In this document: positions 26,033-34,042 of the stretch, piece after piece
Numbering within the stretch: the first letter of the stretch is position 1
How the letters are laid out: each line of letters begins with the position of its first letter
Origin: Flavimaribacter sediminis
GTDB taxonomy: Bacteria > Pseudomonadota > Alphaproteobacteria > Rhizobiales > Rhizobiaceae
Direction of reading: 5' to 3'
Length of the DNA stretch: 64,000 nucleotides
Assembly (NCBI RefSeq): GCF_019492055.1
Contig: NZ_JAICBX010000007.1
Span: forward strand, 85,668 to 149,667
Translations under genes and position numbers: made by a program
Notes under the pieces: generated by a model
The model's input: only the letters and a program-made list of their open reading frames with translations
What the model was told of the DNA's origin: nothing
Database searches by the model: none

Positions 26033-26983
26033 ATGGCCAAGGAATTTGCGTCGCGCGGCGACATGACCGAAAAGGCCGTCACCTTTTCGGAAATCGGTCG
26101 CGATCTTTGGGCCTTCACCGCCGAAGGCGATCCCAACACCGGCGTGATCATCGGTGACGACTGCGTCATGATCGTCGACGCGCAGGCAACTCCGCGTCTC
26201 GCCAACAAGGTGGTCGAAAAGATCCGCGGCGTGACGGACAAGCCGATCCGCTATGTCGTCCTGTCGCATTACCACGCCGTGCGCGTGCTTGGCGCTTCAG
26301 CCTACGGCGCCGACGAGATTATTGCGTCCGACACCTGCCGCGCGATGGTCGCGGAGCGCGGACAGGAAGACTGGGATTCCGAATTCGAGCGCTTTCCGCG
26401 GCTCTTCCAGGGGCATGAGAGCATTCCGGGGCTGACCTGGCCGACCATGACTTTTGCGACCAAAATGACTGTCTATCTCGGCAACAGGCGCGTTGACCTG
26501 ATGCATCTTGGACGCGCGCACACAGCCGGCGACATCGTCGCCTGGGTGCCCGACGAAGGGGTCATGTTCACCGGCGACATCGTCGAATACCATTCCGCCT
26601 GTTACTGTGGCGACGGGCATTTCAGCGATTGGGGCGCGACGCTCGATGCGATCAAGGCTTACCGGCCGGCGGCGATCGCGCCCGGTCGCGGCGACGCGCT
26701 CGTCGGCGACGAGATGGTGAATGCTGCGATCGAGAACACCCAGGATTTCGTCGAAAGCACCTATCGACCGGCTGCAGCCGTCGCTGCCCGCGGGGGTTCG
26801 CTGAAGGACGCCTGGGATGCGGTCAGGGCCGAATGCGACCCGAAGTTCGCCGACTATGCAATCTACGAACATTGCCTCCCGTTCAATGTCGCGCGCGCCT
26901 ATGACGAAGCGCAGGGCATGGATACGCCTCGCATATGGACGGCGGAGCGTGACAAGCAGATGTGGGAGTCTCTCCAGGGCTGA
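26033..26983 (+). CDS. MBL-fold hydrolase of the homogentisate operon, altered zinc motif
   Basis: A 316-residue metallo-beta-lactamase-fold protein three bases after fahA. The usual HxHxDH motif reads HYHAVR here (residues about 83-88), so the two zinc-1 histidines are kept while the Asp and His of the second zinc site are Val and Arg. The later ligands in RAHTAGDIV and FTGDIVEYH are present. This suggests one metal ion or a changed reaction. Relatives with this motif occur beside hmgA in other alphaproteobacteria as I recall; their role is not established. A C-terminal 80-residue helical tail follows. Confidence 0.85.
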   Translation: MAKEFASRGDMTEKAVTFSEIGRDLWAFTAEGDPNTGVIIGDDCVMIVDAQATPRLANKVVEKIRGVTDKPIRYVVLSHYHAVRVLGASAYGADEIIASDTCRAMVAERGQEDWDSEFERFPRLFQGHESIPGLTWPTMTFATKMTVYLGNRRVDLMHLGRAHTAGDIVAWVPDEGVMFTGDIVEYHSACYCGDGHFSDWGATLDAIKAYRPAAIAPGRGDALVGDEMVNAAIENTQDFVESTYRPAAAVAARGGSLKDAWDAVRAECDPKFADYAIYEHCLPFNVARAYDEAQGMDTPRIWTAERDKQMWESLQG

Positions 26984-27016
26984 CACGGTCCGGGACGGGA
27001 AGTCGGGAGGAGTTCC

Positions 27017-28624
27017 ATGAGCAAGATTTTCGAGACGCCGCTCTATGCCTATGAGCGCAGCGCGGACCAGGACGCGGGGACGCCGGTCAGGCATCCGGTC
27101 GTCGTTATCGGGGCAGGCCCCATCGGCCTGGCCGCCGCCATCGATCTGGCGCAATCCGATGTGCCGGTGGTGGTGCTGGACGAGAACGACCGGGTGAGCT
27201 GGGGGTCACGGGCGATCTGCTACGCCAAACGGCCACTGGAAATTCTTGACCGGCTCGGCTGCGGAGACGAATTCGTCGACAAGGGCGTGCAGTGGAATCT
27301 CGGCAAGGTCTATTTCGACGATCACAAGGTCTATGAATTCGACCTGCTGCCGGAGAAGGGTCACAAGCGGCCCGCCTTCGTCAATCTGCAGCAATATCAT
27401 TTCGAGGAATACCTGATCCACCGCGTGCGCCAGTTGCAGGCGCAGGGCAAACCGCTGGATCTGCGCGGCGGAAACCGCGTGACCCACATCGAACAGGACG
27501 AGACGGGCGCGCGCCTCGATGTCGAGACGTCCGAGGGCTCCTACCGTCTCGAAGCCGACTGGCTGATTGTTTGCGACGGCGCCACTTCGCCGGCGAGAAG
27601 AGCGCTCGGTCTTGACTTTGTCGGCCGCGTTTTCGAGGACAATTTCCTCATTGCAGACGTCATCATGGACGCCGACTTCCCTGTCGAACGTCGTTTCTGG
27701 TTCGATCCGCCTTTCAATCGCGGCCAGTCTGCGCTTCTGCACAAGCAGCCCGACAATGTCTGGCGTATCGATCTTCAGCTTGGCTGGAATATCGATCGTG
27801 AGGAGGAAAAGAAGCCGGAAAAGGTAATTCCGCGGCTCAAGGCCATGCTCGGGGACGACGCGAAATTCGAACTGGAATGGGTGTCGATCTATACGTTCCA
27901 GTGCCGGCGCATGGAAGCCTTCCACCATGACCGGGTGATCTTTGCCGGCGACGCCGCGCACCAGGTCTCGCCCTTCGGCGCCAGGGGCGCCAATTCCGGC
28001 ATTCAGGACACCGACAATCTCATCTGGAAGCTGAAGCTTGTCATTGACGGCAAGGCTCCGGAAAGCCTGTTGCGCAGCTACGATTACGAGCGCATGCTCG
28101 CCGCCGACGAGAACATCCTCAATTCGACGCGCGCGACGGAATTCATCACACCGAAATCGGAGATCAGCCGCATCTTCCGCAACGCCGTGCTGGACCTGGC
28201 GGAGAAGCACGAATTCGCCCGCAGTCTCGTCAATTCGGGGCGCCTGTCGGTGCCGAGCGTCTATGATGGGTCACCGCTCAACGGCCATGACGAACCGACG
28301 CTTCCGGACCGCGCCAGGCCCGGAGCGCCGGCAAGCGACGCGCCCGTCGGCGGCGGCTGGCTGATCGATCTGCTCGGAAACCGCTTCCAGCTCGTCGGAT
28401 TCAATGTCGAGGTTCCGGGATCGATGGAGATTGACGGGATTCCGGTTGAAGGTCTGACTGTCGACGCGTCGTCCGGGGACTGTTTCATCCGGGATCGATA
28501 CCTCGGCGACGAGAGCCAGGCGGTTTATCTGTTCCGGCCGGACCAGCACGTCGCAGCCCGATGGCTCGCCTTTGACGAAGCGGCTGTCCGGCAGGCGCTC
28601 AGGACCGCCGTCGGAAAGGGCTGA
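27017..28624 (+). CDS. FAD-dependent aromatic hydroxylase (MhaA/MhpA-like)
   Basis: A 535-residue group A flavoprotein monooxygenase. The N-terminal GxGxxG is VVIGAGPIGLAAAIDLA near residue 31. The second FAD motif is FAGDAAHQVSPFGARGANSG near residue 311, and the C-terminal thioredoxin-like domain is typical of phenol/3-hydroxyphenylpropionate hydroxylases. It is followed 11 bases later by a tiny DUF2783 protein. In Pseudomonas putida U, 3-hydroxyphenylacetate is converted to homogentisate by a flavoprotein (MhaA) and a small coupling protein (MhaB) encoded beside the hmg genes; this pair matches that design. Substrate is therefore inferred to be 3-hydroxyphenylacetate. Confidence 0.87.
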   Translation: MSKIFETPLYAYERSADQDAGTPVRHPVVVIGAGPIGLAAAIDLAQSDVPVVVLDENDRVSWGSRAICYAKRPLEILDRLGCGDEFVDKGVQWNLGKVYFDDHKVYEFDLLPEKGHKRPAFVNLQQYHFEEYLIHRVRQLQAQGKPLDLRGGNRVTHIEQDETGARLDVETSEGSYRLEADWLIVCDGATSPARRALGLDFVGRVFEDNFLIADVIMDADFPVERRFWFDPPFNRGQSALLHKQPDNVWRIDLQLGWNIDREEEKKPEKVIPRLKAMLGDDAKFELEWVSIYTFQCRRMEAFHHDRVIFAGDAAHQVSPFGARGANSGIQDTDNLIWKLKLVIDGKAPESLLRSYDYERMLAADENILNSTRATEFITPKSEISRIFRNAVLDLAEKHEFARSLVNSGRLSVPSVYDGSPLNGHDEPTLPDRARPGAPASDAPVGGGWLIDLLGNRFQLVGFNVEVPGSMEIDGIPVEGLTVDASSGDCFIRDRYLGDESQAVYLFRPDQHVAARWLAFDEAAVRQALRTAVGKG

Positions 28625-28635
28625 GAGGAGAAACC

Positions 28636-28839
28636 ATGTTGAATACCAATAAAAATATAACAAGGCAGGACGACTTCCTGGAGGAACTCCTGGCCGCGCA
28701 TGAGGGATTGTCCAAGTCAGAAAGCGATGCTTTCAACGCCCGCCTGATCCTGCTTCTGGCCAATCATGTCGGCGACCTTGACGTGCTCCGTGAGGCGCTC
28801 AAGGCCGCTGCTGATTCCGGTCGCCGCCGGGCGGAGTGA
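28636..28839 (+). CDS. DUF2783 small protein, candidate MhaB-type coupling protein
   Basis: A 67-residue acidic, helical protein (core DFLEELLAAHEGLSKSES and NARLILLLANHVGDLDVL). DUF2783 proteins are typically found right after a flavin hydroxylase, as here. ATG 28636 has GAGAGGAGA just upstream. By size and place it corresponds to the small coupling component of two-part 3-hydroxyphenylacetate 6-hydroxylase. No catalytic motif is visible, consistent with an accessory role. Confidence 0.8.
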   Translation: MLNTNKNITRQDDFLEELLAAHEGLSKSESDAFNARLILLLANHVGDLDVLREALKAAADSGRRRAE

Positions 28840-28887
28840 CCTGAAACGCGTTCCGGCGAGGCCGGACACAAGCGGAGGATATTCCGA

Positions 28888-29430
28888 ATGAAAATCGAAC
28901 GGATTCACCATGTCGCCTATCGTTGCAAGGATGCGAAGGAAACCGTCGACTGGTATACGAAAATGCTCAACATGGATTTCGTTCTGGCGATCGCCGAGGA
29001 CCATGTCCCGTCCACGCACGAACCCGATCCCTACATGCACATCTTTCTGGACGCCGGAAACGGCAATGTGCTCGCGTTCTTCGAACTGCCGACCAAGCCG
29101 GAGATGGGCCGTGACGAGAATACGCCGGCCTGGGTGCAGCACATCGCCTTCAAGGTGAAGGACCGTGACGCCCTGCTGGAGTACAAGGATCATCTGGAAA
29201 AGAACGGCGTCGACGTGCTCGGCGTCACGGATCATTCGATCTTCCACTCGATCTATTTTTTCGATCCGAGCGGACACCGCGTCGAGCTCGCGTGTCCGGA
29301 TCCGGAAGAAAAAGGCATGCTGAAGCGTCTGGACGACGTCAAATGGGATATGCTGGAGGAATGGTCGCGAACGAAAAAGGCGCCGCGCCACGCCGACTGG
29401 ATGCACGCCAAGGAACTCGCCGACACCTGA
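28888..29430 (+). CDS. VOC-family (glyoxalase/dioxygenase-fold) protein
   Basis: A 180-residue protein with two beta-alpha-beta-beta-beta modules. Candidate metal ligands are His in IERIHHVAY, Glu in VLAFFELP, His in WVQHIAFKV and Glu in HRVELACP, the four positions used in this fold. It lies between the DUF2783 gene and maiA, so it acts on an aromatic or ring-cleavage intermediate, or on a by-product such as an adduct. The exact reaction is unknown. The preceding GGAGGATATTCCG gives a strong ribosome binding site. Confidence 0.85.
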   Translation: MKIERIHHVAYRCKDAKETVDWYTKMLNMDFVLAIAEDHVPSTHEPDPYMHIFLDAGNGNVLAFFELPTKPEMGRDENTPAWVQHIAFKVKDRDALLEYKDHLEKNGVDVLGVTDHSIFHSIYFFDPSGHRVELACPDPEEKGMLKRLDDVKWDMLEEWSRTKKAPRHADWMHAKELADT

Positions 29431-29473
29431 TCAAATGACGGGCGCCGGCGAAAACACAGACGACGGAGAAACA

Positions 29474-30118
29474 ATGTCGAGACCGGTTCTTTATGATTAC
29501 TGGCGGTCATCCGCCAGTTATCGCGTACGGATAGCGCTCAATCTCATGGGTCTTGCCTATGACGCCGTGCCCGTCAATTTGCTGACGGGTCAGCACCGCG
29601 GCGAGGACCATATCGCCCGCAATCCGCAGGGACTGGTGCCGGCCCTTGAGATCGACGGCCATATGCTGACCCAGTCGATGGCGATCATCGAGTATCTCGA
29701 CGAGACACGTCCCGATCCGGGTTTCCTGCCGACGGAAAAACACGAACGCGCGCGCGTGCGCGCGCTCGCCTATGCGGTCGCCATGGAAATCCATCCCGTC
29801 TGCAACCTGTCCGTCGCCGCCCATGTCGTGGAACTGACCGGACGCGATGAAGACCGGGCCGCCTGGATGAAGACATTCATCCGCAGGGGGCTGGTTGGTC
29901 TGGAAGGCATGCTTGCAGACGGCAAGAGCGGCATCTACTGCCATGGCGACACGCCAACCATGGCCGATCTCTGCCTGGTCCCGCAGGTCTACAACGCCAA
30001 TCGCTGGGAGGTCGATATCTCCGACCTGGAGCGGATCAACGCAATCAACGAGAACTGTGTTGCGCTGAAAAGCTTCGCGGCGGCCCATCCCGACCGGATC
30101 GGACCGCCGCCGGGCTAA
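29474..30118 (+). CDS. maiA: Maleylacetoacetate isomerase
   Basis: A zeta-class glutathione transferase that isomerises maleylacetoacetate to fumarylacetoacetate. 214 residues. The zeta-class glutathione motif SSASYRVRIALN is at residues 10-21, followed by NPQGLVPALEIDG and QSMAIIEYLDETRP. Start ATG 29474 (MSRPVLYDYW) is preferred over ATG 29435 because GGAGAAAC lies just upstream and the family begins at this point. It ends two bases before the convergent hppD stop. Confidence 0.95.
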   Translation: MSRPVLYDYWRSSASYRVRIALNLMGLAYDAVPVNLLTGQHRGEDHIARNPQGLVPALEIDGHMLTQSMAIIEYLDETRPDPGFLPTEKHERARVRALAYAVAMEIHPVCNLSVAAHVVELTGRDEDRAAWMKTFIRRGLVGLEGMLADGKSGIYCHGDTPTMADLCLVPQVYNANRWEVDISDLERINAINENCVALKSFAAAHPDRIGPPPG

Positions 30119-30120
30119 TC

Positions 30121-31233
30121 CTATTCCGCGGCTTCGGTCTTGATGACGCCGCGACGGATCTGGTCTTCCTCGATGGATTCGAACAGGGCGCGGAAGTTGC
30201 CCTCGCCAAAGCCCTCGTCGCCCTTGCGCTGGATGAATTCGAAGAAGATCGGGCCGATGACCGTCTTGGAGAAGATCTGCAGCAGGATCTTCGTCTGCCC
30301 GCCGCCGACGACGCCTTCGCCGTCGATCAGGATGCCGTGTTTCTTCATGCGATCGATTGGTTCGTCATGGCCTTTCACGCGGTCGTGGGACATGTCGTAA
30401 TAGGCGTCCGGCGGACCCGGCATGAACTTCAGCCCATTGTCGGCGAGCTGGTCTGTCGCTTCGTAGATGGCATCGGTGCCGACCGCAATGTGCTGGATGC
30501 CCTCGCCCTTGTACTTCTTCAGATATTCCTCGATCTGGCTGGTGTCGTCCTTCGACTCGTTGAGCGGAATGCGGATCTTGCCGCAGGGCGAGGTGATGGC
30601 GCGGCTCACCAGTCCGGTGATCCGGCCGTCGATGTCGAAGAAATGGATCTGGGAGAAATTGAACAGATCGCGATAGAAGTCCCACCACTTGTTCATATTG
30701 CCGCGATAGACATTGTGGGTGAGGTGGTCGAGAAAATAGAAACCCACGCCTTCCGGTTTCGGGTCGCGCTCGCCGATCCATTCGAATTCGGCGTCATAGG
30801 CCGAGCCCTTCTCGCCGTATTTGTCAACGAAGTAGAGCAGCGATCCGCCGATGCCGACAATGGCCGGAACGTCGAGCGCCTTGTCGTCGCCCTCATAGGG
30901 CGTGGCGCCCTTCGAGACCGCATGGTCGAAGGCGTGTTGCGCGTCGACGACGCGCCAAGCCATGGACGGGGCGCAGGGGCCGTGCTTGTCGATGAAGCGG
31001 CCACCGAAGGAATCGGTCTCGCCATTCAGGATGTAGTTGATATCGCCCTGACGCCAGACGGAGATCGCTTTTTGCTTGTGACGGGCAACGGCAACGTAGC
31101 CCATCTTCGTGAACAGCTCCTCGAGCTTCTCAGGCTCGGGATGGGCGAATTCGACAAATTCAAAACCATCGGTGCCGGCGGGATTGTCGTCGCTGATCTT
31201 GGCCGGCGGCGCATCGTGCGGAAACGGACCCAT
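30121..31233 (-). CDS. hppD: 4-hydroxyphenylpyruvate dioxygenase
   Basis: Converts 4-hydroxyphenylpyruvate to homogentisate with Fe(II) and O2. 370 residues in two VOC-type halves; the iron site is in the C-terminal half with His in FLDHLTHNV, His in GIQHIAVGT and Glu in FFEFIQRKG. The conserved C-terminal GFGEGNFRALFESIE is present. Start ATG 31233 (MGPFPHDAPP) has AAGGAG on the minus strand seven bases upstream; the longer frame is rejected. Convergent with maiA and divergent from an Lrp-type regulator. Confidence 0.96.
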   Translation of the reverse strand: MGPFPHDAPPAKISDDNPAGTDGFEFVEFAHPEPEKLEELFTKMGYVAVARHKQKAISVWRQGDINYILNGETDSFGGRFIDKHGPCAPSMAWRVVDAQHAFDHAVSKGATPYEGDDKALDVPAIVGIGGSLLYFVDKYGEKGSAYDAEFEWIGERDPKPEGVGFYFLDHLTHNVYRGNMNKWWDFYRDLFNFSQIHFFDIDGRITGLVSRAITSPCGKIRIPLNESKDDTSQIEEYLKKYKGEGIQHIAVGTDAIYEATDQLADNGLKFMPGPPDAYYDMSHDRVKGHDEPIDRMKKHGILIDGEGVVGGGQTKILLQIFSKTVIGPIFFEFIQRKGDEGFGEGNFRALFESIEEDQIRRGVIKTEAAE

Positions 31234-31373
31234 GAGAGAACTCCTTCTGCGTTTATGTTTGTTGATCTTATTATCGCGCATTTCACGTGCGAATAGTTTG
31301 CATTCTTGCCTCATGTGAGCGTAACTATGCATGAATATTGCACATGAAGGATCAATAACGCACGGATTGTGAA
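31234..31373. promoter_or_regulatory. Divergent control region hppD / Lrp regulator
   Basis: 140 AT-rich bases between divergent starts. It contains a widely spaced inverted repeat, TCATGTG at 31311-31317 and CACATGA at 31341-31347 (23-base spacer), plus a near-palindrome TTCACGTGCGAA at 31281-31292. These are plausible contacts for the Lrp-family protein encoded next door. Confidence 0.4.
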
Positions 31374-31829
31374 ATGGACCGATACGACAGGAAGATCCTG
31401 GAAGAGTTGCAGCAGGATGCCCGACTGACCAACAACGACCTGTCCGAGCGGGTCAATCTGTCGCCATCGCAATGTTCCAGACGGCGCACGCGGCTTGAGC
31501 AGGAGGGATTTATCCGCGGCTATTTCGCCGGCCTCGACCGAAATCTTCTCGGTCTCGGCATCGTCAATATCATCACCGTGACGCTCGATACGCACAATCG
31601 CGACAATGCGCGTCGTTTCGCGCGCCTTGTCGAAGGCTTGCCGGAAGTGCTGGAGGCGCATTCGCTGACAGGCGAGATGGATTATCTCTTGAAGGTGGTC
31701 ACGCCGGACCTGCGGGCCTTGTCGGGTTTTGTCAATGACGTGCTGCTTCCGCACGAATCCGTTCGGCACGTCAAATCGGCGATTGTCCTCGACACCTTGA
31801 AGGAAACCCACGCGCTGCCGCTCAGGTAG
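31374..31829 (+). CDS. Lrp/AsnC-family regulator of hppD
   Basis: A 151-residue feast/famine regulator. The N-terminal helix-turn-helix is DRYDRKILEELQQDARLTN, then SERVNLSPSQCSRRRTRLE. The C-terminal RAM domain has VEGLPEVLEAHSLTGEMDYLLKV, where amino acids bind. Divergent from hppD, so likely an aromatic-amino-acid sensor (tyrosine or phenylalanine) controlling it. This placement is common in rhizobia-like genomes as I recall; the effector is inference. Confidence 0.9.
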   Translation: MDRYDRKILEELQQDARLTNNDLSERVNLSPSQCSRRRTRLEQEGFIRGYFAGLDRNLLGLGIVNIITVTLDTHNRDNARRFARLVEGLPEVLEAHSLTGEMDYLLKVVTPDLRALSGFVNDVLLPHESVRHVKSAIVLDTLKETHALPLR

Positions 31830-31959
31830 GCGCGCCGCCGGGAACGCCGATTGGCCTTTCGTACTGCTTGCGAATCCGGTCAGTCATGCTAATCATGCCG
31901 CGCTGAATACCTTCACCGGCCGGAAAAGGCCGATATTTCTAAGTTTCTGGGAGGATAAC

Positions 31960-33012
31960 TTGAAGAAACGCACCCTTTTGAAAACACTCGCCGCCGCTGC
32001 GCTGGTCACGACCGGCATTGTTGGCCACGTGGCGCCGTCCTTCGCTCAGGAAGTGACGCTTCGCATGCACCAGTTTCTGCCGCCGCAGGCCAATGTGCCG
32101 AAATATGTTCTGCAGCCCTGGGCCGACAAGGTCGAAGAAGAATCGGACGGCCGCATCAAGGTCGAACTCTATGGCGCCATGTCGCTCGGCGGCACGCCGC
32201 CGCAGCTGATCGACCAGGCCGGGGACGGCGCGGTCGACATCGTCTGGACGCTTCCGGGCTATTCTCCGGGCCGCTTTCCGCGCGCCGAGGTGTTTGAACT
32301 GCCCTTCATGATGAGCAATGCGGAAGCCGGGTCGAAGGCCTATTGGGATCTCTTCGAATCCGACATGAAGGACCAGGATTTCAAGGACTTCAAGATCCTC
32401 GGCGCCTGGATGCACGGCCCCGGCGTCATCCACGCCAAGGGCGACGGCGTTCACAAGCTGGAAGACATGCAGGGTCTCAAGCTGCGTGGCCCCACGCGCG
32501 TGATCAACAATCTGCTTTCGGAAACCGGAGCGACGCCGATTGGCATGCCCGTGCCGGCGATTCCCGAAGCGCTGTCTAAAAACGTCATCGACGGCACGGT
32601 GATCCCCTACGAGGTGACGACAGCTTTGAAGATTCCGGAACTGGTCGAAACCCATACGGAATTCTCCGGCGACAAGGCGCTCTATACCGCTGTCTTCGTT
32701 CTGGCCATGAACAAGGCCAAGTATGACAGCCTGCCGGACGATCTGAAGAAGGTGATCGACGATAATTCCGGCGCTGAATTCTCGGCCTTCGCCGGACGCA
32801 CCATGCAGGAATACGACAAACCCGGACGCGCAGCATCCGAGGCGGCCAATAACGAGATCGTCATTCTCGACGAAGCGGAAGTCGCCCGCTGGAAGGAAGC
32901 CGCCCAGCCGGTGATTGACAACTGGATTGCCGAAATGAACGACAAGGGCATCGACGGCGCCGACCTCTACGAACGCGCCCAGGCGCTCATGGAAAAATAT
33001 ACAAACGAATAG
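31960..33012 (+). CDS. TRAP transporter substrate-binding protein (DctP family), orphan
   Basis: A 350-residue periplasmic binding protein. A signal peptide of about 28 residues precedes QEVTLRMHQFLPP. Family features are EVFELPFMMSNAEAGSKAY and the ligand-arginine region MQGLKLRGPTRVINNLL, then ALSKNVIDGTVIPYE. The start is TTG 31960, with GGGAGGAT eight bases upstream. TRAP systems need DctQ and DctM membrane subunits, and neither is nearby; the next gene is unrelated. It may serve a membrane pair encoded elsewhere. Position beside the tyrosine island hints at an aromatic acid or keto acid ligand, but that is speculative. Confidence 0.92.
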   Translation: MKKRTLLKTLAAAALVTTGIVGHVAPSFAQEVTLRMHQFLPPQANVPKYVLQPWADKVEEESDGRIKVELYGAMSLGGTPPQLIDQAGDGAVDIVWTLPGYSPGRFPRAEVFELPFMMSNAEAGSKAYWDLFESDMKDQDFKDFKILGAWMHGPGVIHAKGDGVHKLEDMQGLKLRGPTRVINNLLSETGATPIGMPVPAIPEALSKNVIDGTVIPYEVTTALKIPELVETHTEFSGDKALYTAVFVLAMNKAKYDSLPDDLKKVIDDNSGAEFSAFAGRTMQEYDKPGRAASEAANNEIVILDEAEVARWKEAAQPVIDNWIAEMNDKGIDGADLYERAQALMEKYTNE

Positions 33013-33022
33013 AAACTGTTAG

Positions 33023-33053
33023 CCGGCGGCCGCTGTTATCATGCGGCCGCCGG
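33023..33053 (+). terminator. Strong stem-loop after TRAP gene
   Basis: Eleven-base perfect stem CCGGCGGCCGC / GCGGCCGCCGG with a nine-base loop, 11 bases after the stop codon. No T-run follows, so it may terminate weakly or stabilise the 3' end. Confidence 0.5.
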
Positions 33054-33099
33054 AACTGCTTCGGAAGCGGCGAGGCGCGTTGCGGCGCCGGTTCGTCAA

Positions 33100-33561
33100 T
33101 CAGTCCAGCTCTTCCGGTTTGAAAAAGACCTCCATAGCTCCGGCGCGGCAGAGATGGAACTTACCGATAAAGGCGGCTTCGCGCCTTGAGACGCGCGCCT
33201 TTCCCCACAGCTTTACAGTCGTTCGCTCGGCCGGTGACGCAACCGATCGGAGCAGCCAAGGCAGTGAGTTATTCATGCAGCCCAGCACGTAGGCGCGGAC
33301 CTTTTTGACGCCGCATTCCACTCCGCGATCGTTCAATTGGCCCGATCGTATTTCCCTGACCCTTCGATCCGAACCTCTGAGCAGAAACGTCTGTTCGCTT
33401 TGTGCGTACCCGTTCGACGCCAAGAAAACTCGCAATTTCGAACGTTCCGCGCCGTAGCTTATCGGCGAGCAATTGGTCGCCGCCGAAGCGGTGGATACGC
33501 CGAAAGTAAGAAGCAGGATTGCGAGGCCCCAGATCCGGCCTGCCGATTGATAGTATTCCAT
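33100..33561 (-). CDS. Secreted protein of unknown function
   Basis: About 153 residues from ATG 33561 (MEYYQSAGRIW). A signal peptide with a hydrophobic core (LAILLLTFGVSTASAA) ends near residue 29. The mature part has five cysteines, at CSP, ECG, GCM and LCR among others, so disulphides are likely. I recognise no domain. The preceding bases contain an alternative start 51 bases upstream, which would spoil the signal peptide and is rejected. Convergent with the TRAP gene, and next to a pseudogene. Confidence 0.6.
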   Translation of the reverse strand: MEYYQSAGRIWGLAILLLTFGVSTASAATNCSPISYGAERSKLRVFLASNGYAQSEQTFLLRGSDRRVREIRSGQLNDRGVECGVKKVRAYVLGCMNNSLPWLLRSVASPAERTTVKLWGKARVSRREAAFIGKFHLCRAGAMEVFFKPEELD

Positions 33562-33693
33562 TTGAAACTCAGCCTGCTGTAGGTGTAAGTCACGATCAAA
33601 TTGTTGTGCCATAAAAGATACATGTTATTGTCCTTAGCCGGAGCATTACGTATCGATACTGTATCGCAAGCTGAATTTCGCGGATAACAGGTT

Positions 33694-34027
33694 TTGCAGT
33701 CAGCGCTCTTGCCTGTACTGGTCCTCATCGGCGGCGCTTTCGGACTGGCGATCGGAATATTCAGCCCGTTTCTGACATTTGTCATCGGTCCTTTTGGCGC
33801 CAATTGCGTGCGGCTGATGGAAGTCGTCGTCCTTCCCTACCTGATTTACCTTCTCCTGTGGGAAACGACCTTCTAAAGGCGCATACACTCTCGATACCAT
33901 ACAGCAGAGTGGTGTGCTTCGTGTTGGATACAATTCCGAGATCATTCCTTTCTCCTATGAGAACAACGAAGGTCGACTGGTGGATCGATCCCGCGATAAG
34001 ATCGCCCCGGTAGCGAGAGAGCAGTGA
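33694..34027 (+). pseudogene. Remnant of a dicarboxylate-symporter / solute-binding fusion gene
   Basis: Two neighbouring pieces in different frames. From TTG 33694, a 60-residue stretch (LPVLVLIGGAFGLAIGIF, then CVRLMEVVVLPYLIYLL) resembles the first helices of DAACS-type cation:dicarboxylate symporters and stops at 33876. One frame over, from 33875, is TLDTIQQSGVLRVGYNSE followed by IIPFSYENNEGRLVD, the typical N-terminus of a family 3 solute-binding domain, which degrades and stops at 34027. Proteins joining a symporter to such a binding domain exist; here the middle and most of both domains are deleted. Identification rests on motif memory. Confidence 0.6.
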
Positions 34028-34042
34028 GAGAGCCGGATTGAA

